Part shown: piece by piece, positions 1 to 10,192 of the stretch
Layout of the letters: each line of letters begins with the position of its first letter
Position numbering within the stretch: the first letter of the stretch is position 1
Origin: Acidimicrobiaceae bacterium
GTDB lineage: Bacteria; Actinomycetota; Acidimicrobiia; Acidimicrobiales; RAAP-2
Reading direction: 5' to 3'
NCBI GenBank assembly: GCA_003161255.1
Contig: PMOQ01000075.1
Span: 47,042-111,041, forward strand
DNA length: 64,000 nt
Translations under genes and position numbers: made by a program
Notes under the pieces: generated by a model
Told to the model about the DNA's origin: nothing
Seen by the model: the letters and a program-made list of their open reading frames with translations, nothing else
Databases searched by the model: none

Positions 1-1
1 C

Positions 2-220
2 GAGGCAGAGGCACTTGGACTGGAGTCGGGCGTGCTGCCGGGCGGCCGCTTCCTCAGGTGTCGCTTGAGGGGCGACGCGCCGGCGATCTACGAGCACATC
101 GCCCCGACCTTCACGATGCTGCGCACCCTCGCGGCGGTCGATGCCACCCGGCCGGGCATCGAGTACTACCGGTCGCACGGCGAGATCGACTGTCTATTGC
201 CGATCCGACCGTCGGGGTGA
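2..220 (+). CDS. C-terminal fragment of a GyrI-like/effector-binding domain protein (truncated by window start)
   Basis: Open reading to window edge; ...GVLPGGRFLRCRLRGDAPAIYEHIAPTF... resembles effector-binding domains. Confidence 0.4.
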   Translation, partial: EAEALGLESGVLPGGRFLRCRLRGDAPAIYEHIAPTFTMLRTLAAVDATRPGIEYYRSHGEIDCLLPIRPSG

Positions 221-468
221 CGTGGTTCTTGTGAGAATGAGGCTTGGGTGAGGACGCAGCGCTGGCCACTGCGCGCAGGCGAGGAAGTGTGACGGTCGTT
301 GCCTGTCCACCGCGCCTGCTCGTGGTGGCGCACGATCGTCAGCCGATGGAAGCACAGGTGTCGGACCAGGGGATCGGGCGTCCGACGTCGCCGGTGTGCC
401 GCCATCGACGTTGACTGCGGGGGCGAAGGCGAGGATGGTCCTCCTGAGACGATGAGAGCGTCGCGGCG

Positions 469-1515
469 TTATGCGCGCGACAGGACCACCTTGAGCGCCT
501 TGGTCTCGGCAGCTTGCGAGAAGACGTCGTAGGCCTCCTCGAACTGGTCGAGCGTGAAGTGATGCGTGATGAACTGCGCGGCGTCGAGCTGGCCGCTCGA
601 GACCAACCGGAGCAGGGTTGGCGTCGAGTAGGTGTCGACGAGCCCTGTCGTGAAGGTGAGGTCGAGGGTCCAGAACCGCTCGAGGTGCAGCGTTGCGGCC
701 GTGCCGTGCACGCCGATGTTCGCGACGTGCCCGCCTGGGCGCACGAGGTCTGCGGCGAGCTCGAACGTGGCGGGTGTGCCGACCGCCTCGATGGCGACGT
801 CGGCGCCCAGGCCGCCCGTGAGCTTGCGAACGACATCGATTGCGTCCTCGCGCGCGTTGTTGACGATGACGTCGGCGCCGAACCCCTTGGCGGCTTCGAG
901 CCTGGCGTCCGCGAGGTCGATCGACACGATGTGGCTCGGGCTGAAGAGCTTCGCGGTCAACGTCGCGGCGAGGCCGATCGGACCGGCACCCACGATCGCG
1001 ACCACGTCGCCTGGCCGGACGACCCCGTTCAGCACGCCGACCTCGTAAGAGGTCGGGAGGATGTCGGCCAGCATCAAGATCTCCTCGTCCGAGGAGTGCG
1101 AGGGCACGGGATAGGTCGACGTGTCAGCGAACGGGACGCGCACGTACTCGGCCTGGGTGCCGTCGATGGTGTGTCCGAGGATCCAGCCGCCGCCGCCGAG
1201 GCACTGGCCGAATCGTCCCTCCCGGCAGAACCGGCAGGCGCCGCACGCCGTGATGCATGACACGAGGACGTGGTCGCCGACCGAGACATTCTTGACCGCA
1301 CTGCCGACCTCTTCGACCGTGCCGACGGCCTCATGTCCGAGGATCCGTCCATCGGTCACCTCTGGCACGTCGCCCTTCAAGATGTGCAGATCCGTTCCGC
1401 AGATGGTTGTGGCATCGACCCGGACAATGGCATCGCTGTCGTCTTGGATGACCGGATCGGGCACATCCTTCCAACTCTTCGATCCCGGCCCCTCGTATAC
1501 GAGCGCCTTCATCAT
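469..1515 (-). CDS. Zinc-dependent alcohol dehydrogenase (MDR family)
   Basis: MMKALVYEGPGSKSWKDVPDP..., CGTDLHILKGDVP, GHEAVGTVEEVG, GAGPIGLAA; start placed at internal ATG 1515 rather than the ORF-track start. Confidence 0.9.
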   Translation of the reverse strand: MMKALVYEGPGSKSWKDVPDPVIQDDSDAIVRVDATTICGTDLHILKGDVPEVTDGRILGHEAVGTVEEVGSAVKNVSVGDHVLVSCITACGACRFCREGRFGQCLGGGGWILGHTIDGTQAEYVRVPFADTSTYPVPSHSSDEEILMLADILPTSYEVGVLNGVVRPGDVVAIVGAGPIGLAATLTAKLFSPSHIVSIDLADARLEAAKGFGADVIVNNAREDAIDVVRKLTGGLGADVAIEAVGTPATFELAADLVRPGGHVANIGVHGTAATLHLERFWTLDLTFTTGLVDTYSTPTLLRLVSSGQLDAAQFITHHFTLDQFEEAYDVFSQAAETKALKVVLSRA

Positions 1516-1576
1516 CGTCCTCCTCGTATCAGTAAATGTCTCCTTCCACCTTGGAGCAGTGGCGCTCGTGTTACTA

Positions 1577-1590
1577 GGGCCGAAGGTCAT
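1577..1590. promoter_or_regulatory. DosR-box-like palindrome GGGCCGAAGGTCAT upstream of the ADH
   Basis: Matches GGGNCNWWNGNC; ~61 bp upstream of the start at 1515(-). Confidence 0.55.
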
Positions 1591-2065
1591 CAGGCATTCG
1601 GGTACCACCTGTCTTCGGGGCGGTCGGGCCAGAGGGTGGCTCAGCATGGAGGGCGCAGCTATTGACTGAAACGGGCTCCGAGCACCGGGTTCGAGGATCT
1701 GCTGACCGCCGACGTCACGTCGGGCCTGACCCGCGTGCGGAGGAGGAGGTTCCGCTCTTGTGTGCCCCTCAGGCAACTCGGGGCGTTCGATTGGCACCAG
1801 GGCGTTGCGATCCGTGGGCGTGACCTTCGACCCTAGGCGTCCGCCCGACGAGCAGCTTCAATGGCGGTGAAGGTCGCAAGAAGCCATGAGAGAAGTGCAA
1901 CATGCACATCGCGAGCACCTACCGACCGGCAGCGCAAAGGTCCACCGCTCGCCCAGGCAGTCCTTGAGCCCCTACTTTGTCGAAGAGGTCGCGATGACCA
2001 GATCCGACGTTCTGCGTGCGCGTGACATCGAGGTCAGGGCCGGTCGAAAGAGGAAGTGAACCGTT

Positions 2066-5000
2066 TTGGCGAGACATCTAGGAGGTCCTGTTGGGCGGGA
2101 AGCGGGGTTGAGCCCGACGACGATCTCGCTTGACGAGACCGACGCGTGGGTCTTTGACCTAGATGGTGTGCTCACCGACACGGCCAGCCTGCACGAGCTC
2201 TCCTGGACCGAGGTGTTCCAAGAGCTGTTCGCGACCATTGTTGCTCGAGGGGATGTGCCGGTCCCTGCGACGTTCAGCGGCCACGACTACCGGCTATTGG
2301 TCGACGGCGAGGACCGGATGGATGGGGTTCGCAATGTGCTGGCCGACCGCAAGATTGCCCTGCCCGAAGGTGCTCCCGACGAGCCAGCGGGATATCAGAG
2401 CGTTTGGGCGCTGGCCCAAGAGAAGGACGCTCGATACCTGGCTTTGCTCACAAAAGTCGGTCCACGCCCCTTCGCTTCCTCGGTCGAGCTGATCCGGCGC
2501 CTCCGCACCTCGGGAGTCGATGTGGCCGTCGTGTCGGCCAGCCGACATTGCGCTCAGGTGCTCGACGCCGCCGGTCTGAGTGACCTGGTGAGTGTTCGGG
2601 TCGACGGAGAGACGGTCGAGTTGATGGGACTGGCCGGAAAGCCCGATCCGGCCATGTTCTTGGAGGCGTCCCGGCGCCTCGGGGTCGAGCCTGCCCGGGC
2701 GGCAGTCGTGGAGGACGCCATCGCCGGGGTCCAGGCGGCCAAGCGGGGAGGCTTCCGGGTGGTGGTCGGCGTCGCCCGTGCCACCGAGGCTGAAGATCTT
2801 CGCCAGGCCGGGCCGGATCTCGTCGTGGGAGATCTGGGGGAGCTCTCGCTCACCGGGAAAGGTCCTCGAGACAGCCCATGGCGACTCACCTATGACGACC
2901 CTGGCCCCGGCGAAGAGGGGTTGGTCGAGTCACTGTGCACGCTGGCCAATGGTTACTTGGGTTCTCGGGGGGCGAGAGCGTGGGCCCGCGACGACGGAAC
3001 CTCCTACCCGGGCACCTACCTCGCCGGCCTCTACAACCGCCTACAGAGCCAAGTCGACGGGCAGCTCGTGGAGGTGGAGAGCCTCGTCAACGTGCCCAAC
3101 TGGCTCCCGGTATCCCTCCGGGCCGATGACGGGAGCTGGCTCGGTGAGGAGGGCTCCATGGTGTCTTCTCATCGGATCCGCCTCGATCTGCGCTGCGGTT
3201 TGCTGATACGTCACTGCGAGGTCACCGACCGCGTCGGACGTCGGACCGCGGTGGTGGAACGACGATTGGTCTCGATGGCCGATCCGCATTTGCTCGCTCT
3301 GGAATTGAGTTGTGTCCCGCTCAACTGGTCGGGTCGACTCGCATTGCGTATCGGGCTGGACGGCCGCGTGGTGGACGACGAGACCGTCGAGGACCGCCTT
3401 TTGGCCAACCGCCATCTCGAGCTGGTCGACCAGGGTGGGGACGACGGTGGGGGACTCTGGCTGCGCGTTCGGACCGTTCAGTCACAGGTCACCGTGGCCA
3501 TGGCGGCCCGCTGTCAGATCTCTGGCACGGCTCAGGATCCGGACTGGATGCACGGAGGAGTGCCCGGATCGCCGGAGGCTCAGGTGACCGTTACCGTGGA
3601 GCAAGGGTCCCGGACCACCATCGAGAAAGTGGTGTCGGTGTTCACCTCGAGAGACCGAGCCATCTCCGAGCCAGCGCTGGCAGCACGTCGGGCCGCGGCC
3701 GACGCTCCCGGGTTCGATGACCTGCTTGTCGCCCAGCGGGCAGCCTGGGAGCCGCTCTGGCATCGGGGGGCGGTGACCGTTCGCGACGAGGGTGGCTCGA
3801 GCACGGTGCTGGACCTGCATCTGTTCCATCTGTTGCAGGTCGCCTCTCCTCACATCGTCGAGCTCGACGCGGGGCTCGGGGCCCGGGGACTGCACGGCGA
3901 GGGCTACCGGGGGCACGTGTTCTGGGACGCGTCCTTCGCCTACCCGGTGCTGAACCTCCGCTTTCCGGCAGTGTCGAGAGCCTTAGTGGCCTACCGCACC
4001 CGTCGTCTGCCCGAGGCCCGGCGAGCTGCTGCTGAAGCTGGCCATCAGGGGGCGATGTTCCCGTGGCAGAGCGGCAGCGATGGACGAGACGAAACACCGG
4101 CCTTGCTCTTCAATCCTCGCTCGGGTCGTTGGATGCCCGACCGGTCTCGGTTTGAGCGGCACGTGGGCTTGGCGGTCGCCTACGACGCCTGGCAACACTG
4201 GCAGGTCACCGGGGACCTGGAGTTCGTGGCCGGACCGGGCGCTGAACTGATCTTCGAGGTGGCTCGTTTCTTCGCCAGCGTGGCCTCTTGGGGCGACGGA
4301 CTGGGCCGTTTCAGCATCGCCGGTGTGGTCGGGCCCGATGAGTTTCATGACGGGTACCCATGGTCGGACGACCCGGGCGTCGTCGACAATGCGTACACCA
4401 ACGTCATGGCGTCATGGCTCCTGTGGCGTGCTGGTGAACTGTTCGAGCGCTTGGCGGCCCAGCATCGGTCGGAGACAGCCGAGCGCCTGGGGGTGGACGG
4501 TGCGGAGGTGGCTCGATGGGACTCAATCTCCCGCGGGTTGAATGTGCCGTTCCACGATGGGGTCATCTCCCAATTCGCTGGCTACGAACGGCTCGAACCT
4601 TTCGATCTGGACACGTATCGAGACCGGTACGGCACCATCGGTCGCCTCGACCTCATCCTCGATGCCGAAGGCGACACCGTGCGGCGTTACCAGGTTGGCA
4701 AGCAAGCCGACGTGCTGATGCTGCTCTATCTGCTGTCGGCGGAGGAGCTGCGCACCCTGTTCGGGCGCATGGGCTACGCGCTCGAGCCTGAGACGATCCG
4801 AAGGACAGTTGACTACTACGCCCGACGGGTGACCCATGGCTCGACGCTGTCCAGCGTCGTGCACTCGTGGGTACTTTCCCGAGCGGATCGTCGTGGCTCG
4901 TGGCGGTACTTACAAGAGGCCTTCACCTCGGACGTGGCCGACACCCAAGGCGGCACCACCAGAGAGGGTGTGCATCTGGGCGCGATGGCCGGCACCGTGG

Positions 5001-5263
5001 ACATCCTCGAGCGCTGTTACACCGGAATGGAGGTTCGAGATGAGACCTTGTGGTTTGATCCGCTCTTGCCCGACGAACTGGCGGGTCTGCAGTTCAATGT
5101 GCTGTTTCGGGGCTGCGAGATCGCCGTCGACGTCGAGGGTCGTCGGCTCCGACTCGAAGCGGCTGACGGGCGCGCCAACTCCGTCACCGTGATGGTGTCG
5201 GGGACACCCGTCGTGTTGCACCCGGGCCGAGTGACCGAAATCGACCTGGAGAACACGGAATGA
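2066..5263 (+). CDS. HAD (beta-phosphoglucomutase-like) hydrolase fused to GH65 glycoside phosphorylase
   Basis: N-term WVFDLDGVLTDTASLH; C-term GPDEFHDGYPW...DNAYTNVMASW, KQADVLMLLYLL, RVTHGSTLSSVVHSW typical of GH65; start uncertain (TTG 2066 or 2108). Confidence 0.88.
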   Translation: MARHLGGPVGREAGLSPTTISLDETDAWVFDLDGVLTDTASLHELSWTEVFQELFATIVARGDVPVPATFSGHDYRLLVDGEDRMDGVRNVLADRKIALPEGAPDEPAGYQSVWALAQEKDARYLALLTKVGPRPFASSVELIRRLRTSGVDVAVVSASRHCAQVLDAAGLSDLVSVRVDGETVELMGLAGKPDPAMFLEASRRLGVEPARAAVVEDAIAGVQAAKRGGFRVVVGVARATEAEDLRQAGPDLVVGDLGELSLTGKGPRDSPWRLTYDDPGPGEEGLVESLCTLANGYLGSRGARAWARDDGTSYPGTYLAGLYNRLQSQVDGQLVEVESLVNVPNWLPVSLRADDGSWLGEEGSMVSSHRIRLDLRCGLLIRHCEVTDRVGRRTAVVERRLVSMADPHLLALELSCVPLNWSGRLALRIGLDGRVVDDETVEDRLLANRHLELVDQGGDDGGGLWLRVRTVQSQVTVAMAARCQISGTAQDPDWMHGGVPGSPEAQVTVTVEQGSRTTIEKVVSVFTSRDRAISEPALAARRAAADAPGFDDLLVAQRAAWEPLWHRGAVTVRDEGGSSTVLDLHLFHLLQVASPHIVELDAGLGARGLHGEGYRGHVFWDASFAYPVLNLRFPAVSRALVAYRTRRLPEARRAAAEAGHQGAMFPWQSGSDGRDETPALLFNPRSGRWMPDRSRFERHVGLAVAYDAWQHWQVTGDLEFVAGPGAELIFEVARFFASVASWGDGLGRFSIAGVVGPDEFHDGYPWSDDPGVVDNAYTNVMASWLLWRAGELFERLAAQHRSETAERLGVDGAEVARWDSISRGLNVPFHDGVISQFAGYERLEPFDLDTYRDRYGTIGRLDLILDAEGDTVRRYQVGKQADVLMLLYLLSAEELRTLFGRMGYALEPETIRRTVDYYARRVTHGSTLSSVVHSWVLSRADRRGSWRYLQEAFTSDVADTQGGTTREGVHLGAMAGTVDILERCYTGMEVRDETLWFDPLLPDELAGLQFNVLFRGCEIAVDVEGRRLRLEAADGRANSVTVMVSGTPVVLHPGRVTEIDLENTE

Positions 5264-5437
5264 GTCAAGAGCGATCTGGTGGAACGCCGGCAATCCCTGA
5301 CAAACCAAGGTCATCCGGACGCAACCTCCCACAGCGACATCAACATTTGAACAGGGGCGCCTCCTGGTCCGCCTAGCCGACCGGTGACCTTCGCTTTGCT
5401 GTGGACACTGGTCCATCTGATGCCGGATCGGTCTGGG

Positions 5438-5884
5438 TTATTCCGTTGCCGGGAGCGCGCTGTCGTGGTGGCCGAAGATGGCCTCGGCCATAACGGGCCG
5501 GCTCAGGTCCGCGAGGTCGGCGGCCAGGTTGATCAAAAGATCGTCGACCGTGATCATCCCTACGAACCGCCCCTCCTGCACCACCGCTAGTCGCCGATTG
5601 CCATGGGTGCGGAACAGCGCGAACGCATCGTGAAGATCGGCTTGAGCATCGATGGTGACAACCGGAGTGCTCATCAGGCTGTCGATCCGGGCATCGTAGG
5701 GGACGTTGCGCGCCATTCCTCGGCGTACCAGGTCACGATCGGTGATCAGTCCGACCAGATGCTCACCATCGACGACTGCCAACGCCCCCACGCCCGACTG
5801 CTCCATGATCGTGGCCGCTTCTCGGATTGTCTGTTCGGGGCGAACTCCTACTCCAGACCGACGGATCCCTTCGATGACCTGCAT
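5438..5884 (-). CDS. Tandem CBS-domain protein (Hrp1-like)
   Basis: MQVIEGIRRSGVGVRPEQTIREAATIMEQSGVGALAVVDG...LITDRDLVRRG...MITVDDLLINLA. Confidence 0.85.
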   Translation of the reverse strand: MQVIEGIRRSGVGVRPEQTIREAATIMEQSGVGALAVVDGEHLVGLITDRDLVRRGMARNVPYDARIDSLMSTPVVTIDAQADLHDAFALFRTHGNRRLAVVQEGRFVGMITVDDLLINLAADLADLSRPVMAEAIFGHHDSALPATE

Positions 5885-5932
5885 GATCGCTCCTCTCGTC
5901 TATTGGCACCTGAGTTGAGGGAGTGCAAACTC

Positions 5933-6133
5933 TCAGCCGAGCGTTGGCTCGAAGTGCTGAACGCTGGCGTCGGGGCCAGGAAAGAACAAGCTTTCGTGAC
6001 CACTGTCTCCCCAACGGACCAAGTAGGGCGGCCCACCGTCCGGGCCCCGTACCTCGAGGACTTCGCAGTCGCGATCCGGCTCACCGATTCGGTGTCCGTG
6101 GATCACGATCCGATCTCCGATGCTCGCGTGCAT
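5933..6133 (-). CDS. DUF1918-like small protein
   Basis: MHASIGDRIVIHGHRIGEPDRDCEVLEVRGPDGGPPYLVRWGDSGHESLFFPGPDA. Confidence 0.8.
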   Translation of the reverse strand: MHASIGDRIVIHGHRIGEPDRDCEVLEVRGPDGGPPYLVRWGDSGHESLFFPGPDASVQHFEPTLG

Positions 6134-6186
6134 GGGGTCCTCCTTTCCCGGCTCCCATACTCAATCCGATCGAATACGCCGGGTTA

Positions 6187-6200
6187 GGGCCAAAGGTCCC
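6187..6200. promoter_or_regulatory. DosR-box-like palindrome GGGCCAAAGGTCCC
   Basis: ~53 bp upstream of the DUF1918 start (6133, -). Confidence 0.65.
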
Positions 6201-6211
6201 AACACCGAGGG

Positions 6212-6661
6212 TCAGGAGTCTGTCCAACCGTCGAGGTAAGAGAACCGCCGGCCGCTTAGCCGGGCGATCTCGATTCTCACCAGGTTCGCCCCTCCGTCGT
6301 CGGTTGGCCACGACGGCATTGACACGAGGCTCATCCTTCTGAGCTCATCGGGGTTGCTCACCCGGGAGGCGACTCCCTGGGCCATCACGCTCCAGCCACT
6401 GGAGGTCGCCGGTACGTAGGCATCTGCCTGGAAGGCGACGACGGCCTTTCTGGTCGCCGCGTCGAGCTCGGTGCCAGCAACGGTTCGCAAGAGGATGGAC
6501 TGGTCATCCAGCGCGTAGAACACCGGGAGAATGACGGGCAGCGCACCGATACTTATACCCACTCGACCAAGTGAAGCCTGCCCGAGGAGCGCCAGGCACT
6601 CCGCATAGGTCAGAACTTCTGACGCGGCAGGATCTTCCATAGATGGGTCGATCATGATCAT
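6212..6661 (-). CDS. Pyridoxamine 5'-phosphate oxidase-like flavin-binding protein
   Basis: EVLTYAECLALLGQASLGRVGISIGALPVILPVFYALDDQSILLRTVAGTELDAAT. Confidence 0.8.
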   Translation of the reverse strand: MIMIDPSMEDPAASEVLTYAECLALLGQASLGRVGISIGALPVILPVFYALDDQSILLRTVAGTELDAATRKAVVAFQADAYVPATSSGWSVMAQGVASRVSNPDELRRMSLVSMPSWPTDDGGANLVRIEIARLSGRRFSYLDGWTDS

Positions 6662-6679
6662 TACATCTGTGGTCCGGCA

Positions 6680-6693
6680 GGGCCGAAGGTCCC
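6680..6693. promoter_or_regulatory. DosR-box-like palindrome GGGCCGAAGGTCCC
   Basis: Immediately upstream of the PPOX-like gene on the minus strand. Confidence 0.65.
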
Positions 6694-6838
6694 AATCTTC
6701 AGGCGGACCGCGCAGGGCGACTATCCCGTGCTTCTTCTACGCGGAGGTCGACTTCATAATCAACGGAGGCGGGCGGCTCGTATCGTCGGGAGTTGGGTCT
6801 CGGCACCCCAGGGCTGGTGGTGGGAACGTCCGGCTCTC

Positions 6839-6852
6839 GGGACTTTGGTCCC
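6839..6852. promoter_or_regulatory. DosR-box-like palindrome GGGACTTTGGTCCC
   Basis: 123 bp upstream of the USP start (6976, +); close to the core GGGACTWWAGTCCC. Confidence 0.7.
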
Positions 6853-6975
6853 TACCCGGCGTTCAGTTCGTCATTCATAGTTGAGTGAGCGCGAGGCATC
6901 TGCGGCCGCTGCCCGCCGCACCGGCTCGGGACGGCAGTCGCTTGCGGGACGACCAGACCCTCGAAGGAGACAGAC

Positions 6976-7422
6976 GTGACGAGTACGCAGCGCCAGTCGA
7001 ACAACCGAATCGTCGTAGGAGTGGACGGCTCTAACGCTTCTTCGGCTGCTCTCGAGTGGGCGGGGCGCCAGGCGGAGGTGACCGGATCCGTACTCGAGCT
7101 CGTGACGGCGTGGGAGTGGCCGACCACCTATGGAGCGCCGTTCACCTTCACTCCCGAATGGAATCCGGCCGCGGACGCCGATCTGGTCATCCAATCTGCC
7201 GTGAAGGAGGTGCGCGAGGCGCATCCGGACATCGAGATCCGCACGACCGTCGAGGAGGGGCATCCGGCACCGGTCCTGGTCAAGGCGTCTCAGGGCGCTG
7301 ACCTGCTCGTCGTGGGCTGCCGCGGTCATGGCGAGTTCGTGGGCATGTTGCTCGGCTCGGTGAGCGAGCACTGCGTCACCAACGCCCGCTGCCCCGTGCT
7401 GGTCCTACGGGGTGGGCGATAG
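6976..7422 (+). CDS. Universal stress protein
   Basis: NRIVVGVDGSNASSAALEWAGRQAE...VVGCRGHGEFVGMLLGSVSEHCVTNARCPVLVLR. Confidence 0.92.
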   Translation: MTSTQRQSNNRIVVGVDGSNASSAALEWAGRQAEVTGSVLELVTAWEWPTTYGAPFTFTPEWNPAADADLVIQSAVKEVREAHPDIEIRTTVEEGHPAPVLVKASQGADLLVVGCRGHGEFVGMLLGSVSEHCVTNARCPVLVLRGGR

Positions 7423-7510
7423 CCTGCCTCCTTCAGTCTCACGCCACAGTGAGACGACCACGGTGAGATACGCAAGAAACATCGCGTCAACCGACAAAGG
7501 AGCTGTACCT

Positions 7511-8428
7511 GTGGGCGCGATTGCGATTCGAACCGAGGGCCTGTCCAAGCGTTACCGCACCTCCGAGGCGTTGCGAGACCTGAACCTTGAGGTGGCCGAA
7601 GGCGAGGCGGTCGGCTACCTCGGACCCAATGGCGCCGGCAAGACAACCACCATCCGTCTGCTGCTGGGCCTGATTCGTCCGACAAAGGGGCGAGCCGAGA
7701 TCTTCGGGCTCGACTGTCAGCGTCAAGCGGTCGAGGCCCATCGGCGGGTCAGCTACGTGGCCGGCGAGGCGAATCTCTGGCCTTCGCTGACCGGCGCCGA
7801 GACACTGCATCTGCTGGGCCGGGTGCAGGGCCGAGTTGACCAGGCCTATCGCGACGAGCTGATCACACGGTTCGACTTCGATCCCTCGAAGAAGGTTCGG
7901 GCGTACTCCAAGGGCAACCGCCAGAAATTGATCCTGATTGCTGCGCTCATGACCCGCCCCGACCTTCTTGTTCTCGACGAGCCGACCAGCGGGCTCGATC
8001 CCCTGATGGAACAGGCGTTCCGTCACTCCATGCACGAGGCGAGGGAGCGAGGTCAGACCGTCTTTCTGTCCTCTCACATCCTGAGCGAGGTGGAGGCCCT
8101 GTGTGACCGGGTGGGCATCCTTCGCGAAGGGGTGCTGGTCGACATGGGAACGCTGTCGGAGATGCGCCATCTCTCCGCCCTCAGTGTGGAAGCGACCTTT
8201 GACGGGTCCGTCCCCGACCTCTCGCATGTGCCCGGTGTGGAGTCGGTGCAGACCGAGGGGCGGGTGGTCCGCTGTCAAGTGCGCGGGACGGTCGAGCCTC
8301 TCTTGAAGGTGCTGGCGGCTTCGGGGGTCCACGAACTGTTGAGTCGCGAGCCGTCGCTAGAGGAGCTGTTCCTGGCCCATTACGGGGCCCGTCCCGAGCC
8401 CGAGGACGAGCCGCCACGTGCAAGCTGA
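7511..8428 (+). CDS. ABC transporter ATP-binding protein
   Basis: Walker A GPNGAGKTTT; LLVLDEPTSGLDPL; GTG start at 7511. Confidence 0.92.
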   Translation: MGAIAIRTEGLSKRYRTSEALRDLNLEVAEGEAVGYLGPNGAGKTTTIRLLLGLIRPTKGRAEIFGLDCQRQAVEAHRRVSYVAGEANLWPSLTGAETLHLLGRVQGRVDQAYRDELITRFDFDPSKKVRAYSKGNRQKLILIAALMTRPDLLVLDEPTSGLDPLMEQAFRHSMHEARERGQTVFLSSHILSEVEALCDRVGILREGVLVDMGTLSEMRHLSALSVEATFDGSVPDLSHVPGVESVQTEGRVVRCQVRGTVEPLLKVLAASGVHELLSREPSLEELFLAHYGARPEPEDEPPRAS

Positions 8429-10067
8429 CGTGGTGACCGGCCCGCCGATGCCGGCGGGCCGCTGGCCCGGCTCGGTGATCGCCCGATTGACCGCGCGGAA
8501 GGCAGCCCGTTCGGGGGTGCTGTGGGGCTATGTCTTCGGGGTCTACGTGGCCTCTACGGCGTTGGGGTATGCGGCGACATACAAGACCCAGACCGAGCGT
8601 GACCACTTGGCGACCACGTTCGGGACGAACGCGGCGATAGACGCGCTCATCGGCCCGGCCCGGCAGATTCAGACGGTGGCCGGCTTCACTGCGTGGCGGA
8701 GCTTGGGCGTCCTAAGCATCGTTGGGGCCGTCTGGGGGCTTTTGGCGGCGACCAGGCTTCTACGCGGGGAAGAGGATGCCGGTCGGTGGGAGGCACTGCT
8801 GGCAGGCCAGACAACCCCGAGACGCGGCGCCGCTCAAGCGCTCATCGGACTAGGAGTCGGAGCTGCCACGCTGTGGATGCTCACCGCAGTTGTCACTATC
8901 GCCGTGGGGCGCTCATCGAAGGTCGACATCGATGTGGGCGCGGCCATGTTCTTCGCGCTGGTACTGGTGGCGAGCGCCGTTATGTTCCTTGCCGTTGGGG
9001 CATTGGCCAGCCAGCTTGCGGCCACCCGCCGCCAGGCGGCCGCCTACGGCGGTGCGGCACTCGGGCTGAGTTATGCCCTGCGATTGGTGTCCGACTCCAG
9101 CACCCGATTCGGCTGGCTGCGGTGGGTGTCGCCTCTGGGTTGGGTCGAGCAGCTGCGTCCGGTTACGGCCTCAAGGCCACTCGTACTTCTGCCGATCGCC
9201 GGATTCACGGCGGTCTTGGTCGTCTCTGCCATCTCGTTGGCCGGCCGACGCGACTTGGGTGCGAGTGTGCTGCCGGATCGCAACACCGCCGAGGCACGCA
9301 CGCGGTTGCTCTCGGGGCCCCTCGGCTTGGCCATCCGCCTGGCCCGACCCACCGTCGCCGGGTGGGCGGTTGCGATCGGGGTGTTTGCGCTCCTTCTTGG
9401 CTTCATCGCCAAGGCTGCCGGCGAAGCGATCTCCAGTTCTTCAAGTGCCGAGCACGCGATCTCGCACCTCGGTGCCCCCGGGAGCGGGCCCGGGGCCTTC
9501 CTCGGGGTGACCTTCTTGATGGTCGCGCTGGTGGTGGCGCTCATGGGTGTCGCACAAGTTGTCGCGGCACGGACCGAGGAGTCCGGGGGAGAACTGGACA
9601 ACCTCCTCGTCCGGCCGGTCCGCCGTTGGTCCTGGCTCGTCGGGAGGCTGGTCGTGGCGATCGCGGCCTGTGTCATCAGCGGCCTGATCGCGGGCGTTTG
9701 CTCCTGGGTTGGCGAAACTAGCCAGCACTCTGGCGTTCGCTTCACGACCTTGCTTGGCGCCGGCTTCAACATCGTCCCTCCGGCGGTGTTGCTTCTGGGT
9801 GTCGGCCTGCTCACGCTGGGTATCTGGCCACGCGCGGTTTCGATCACCGTTTACGGGGTGCTCGCCTGGTCGTTCCTAGTCGATCTCATCGGCGGAATCA
9901 TCGGATTGAACCACTGGGTGCTCGATAGCTCGGTCTTCCATCAGATCGCGGTGGCTCCGGCCGTGGCTCCGAACTGGACGACGAACGGGATCTTGGTGGC
10001 GGTCGGTCTGGCCATGGCCACTATCGGCGGTATTGCTTTCATGCACCGGGACCTGCAGGGAGCTTGA
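8418..10067 (+). CDS. ABC-2 type transporter permease
   Basis: Many hydrophobic segments; overlaps the preceding ATPase gene. Confidence 0.8.
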   Translation: MQADVVTGPPMPAGRWPGSVIARLTARKAARSGVLWGYVFGVYVASTALGYAATYKTQTERDHLATTFGTNAAIDALIGPARQIQTVAGFTAWRSLGVLSIVGAVWGLLAATRLLRGEEDAGRWEALLAGQTTPRRGAAQALIGLGVGAATLWMLTAVVTIAVGRSSKVDIDVGAAMFFALVLVASAVMFLAVGALASQLAATRRQAAAYGGAALGLSYALRLVSDSSTRFGWLRWVSPLGWVEQLRPVTASRPLVLLPIAGFTAVLVVSAISLAGRRDLGASVLPDRNTAEARTRLLSGPLGLAIRLARPTVAGWAVAIGVFALLLGFIAKAAGEAISSSSSAEHAISHLGAPGSGPGAFLGVTFLMVALVVALMGVAQVVAARTEESGGELDNLLVRPVRRWSWLVGRLVVAIAACVISGLIAGVCSWVGETSQHSGVRFTTLLGAGFNIVPPAVLLLGVGLLTLGIWPRAVSITVYGVLAWSFLVDLIGGIIGLNHWVLDSSVFHQIAVAPAVAPNWTTNGILVAVGLAMATIGGIAFMHRDLQGA

Positions 10068-10192
10068 CCGCGGGGACTCGATATCACGATTCGGGGTTAC
10101 TCGAAGGACTGTGGACCTGAAACCGATGTCGGCGTCCCCAGTTCGTGGCTGGCATCACATCGGCCAAGCGATCGCAAGATCGTTGGAGGACC

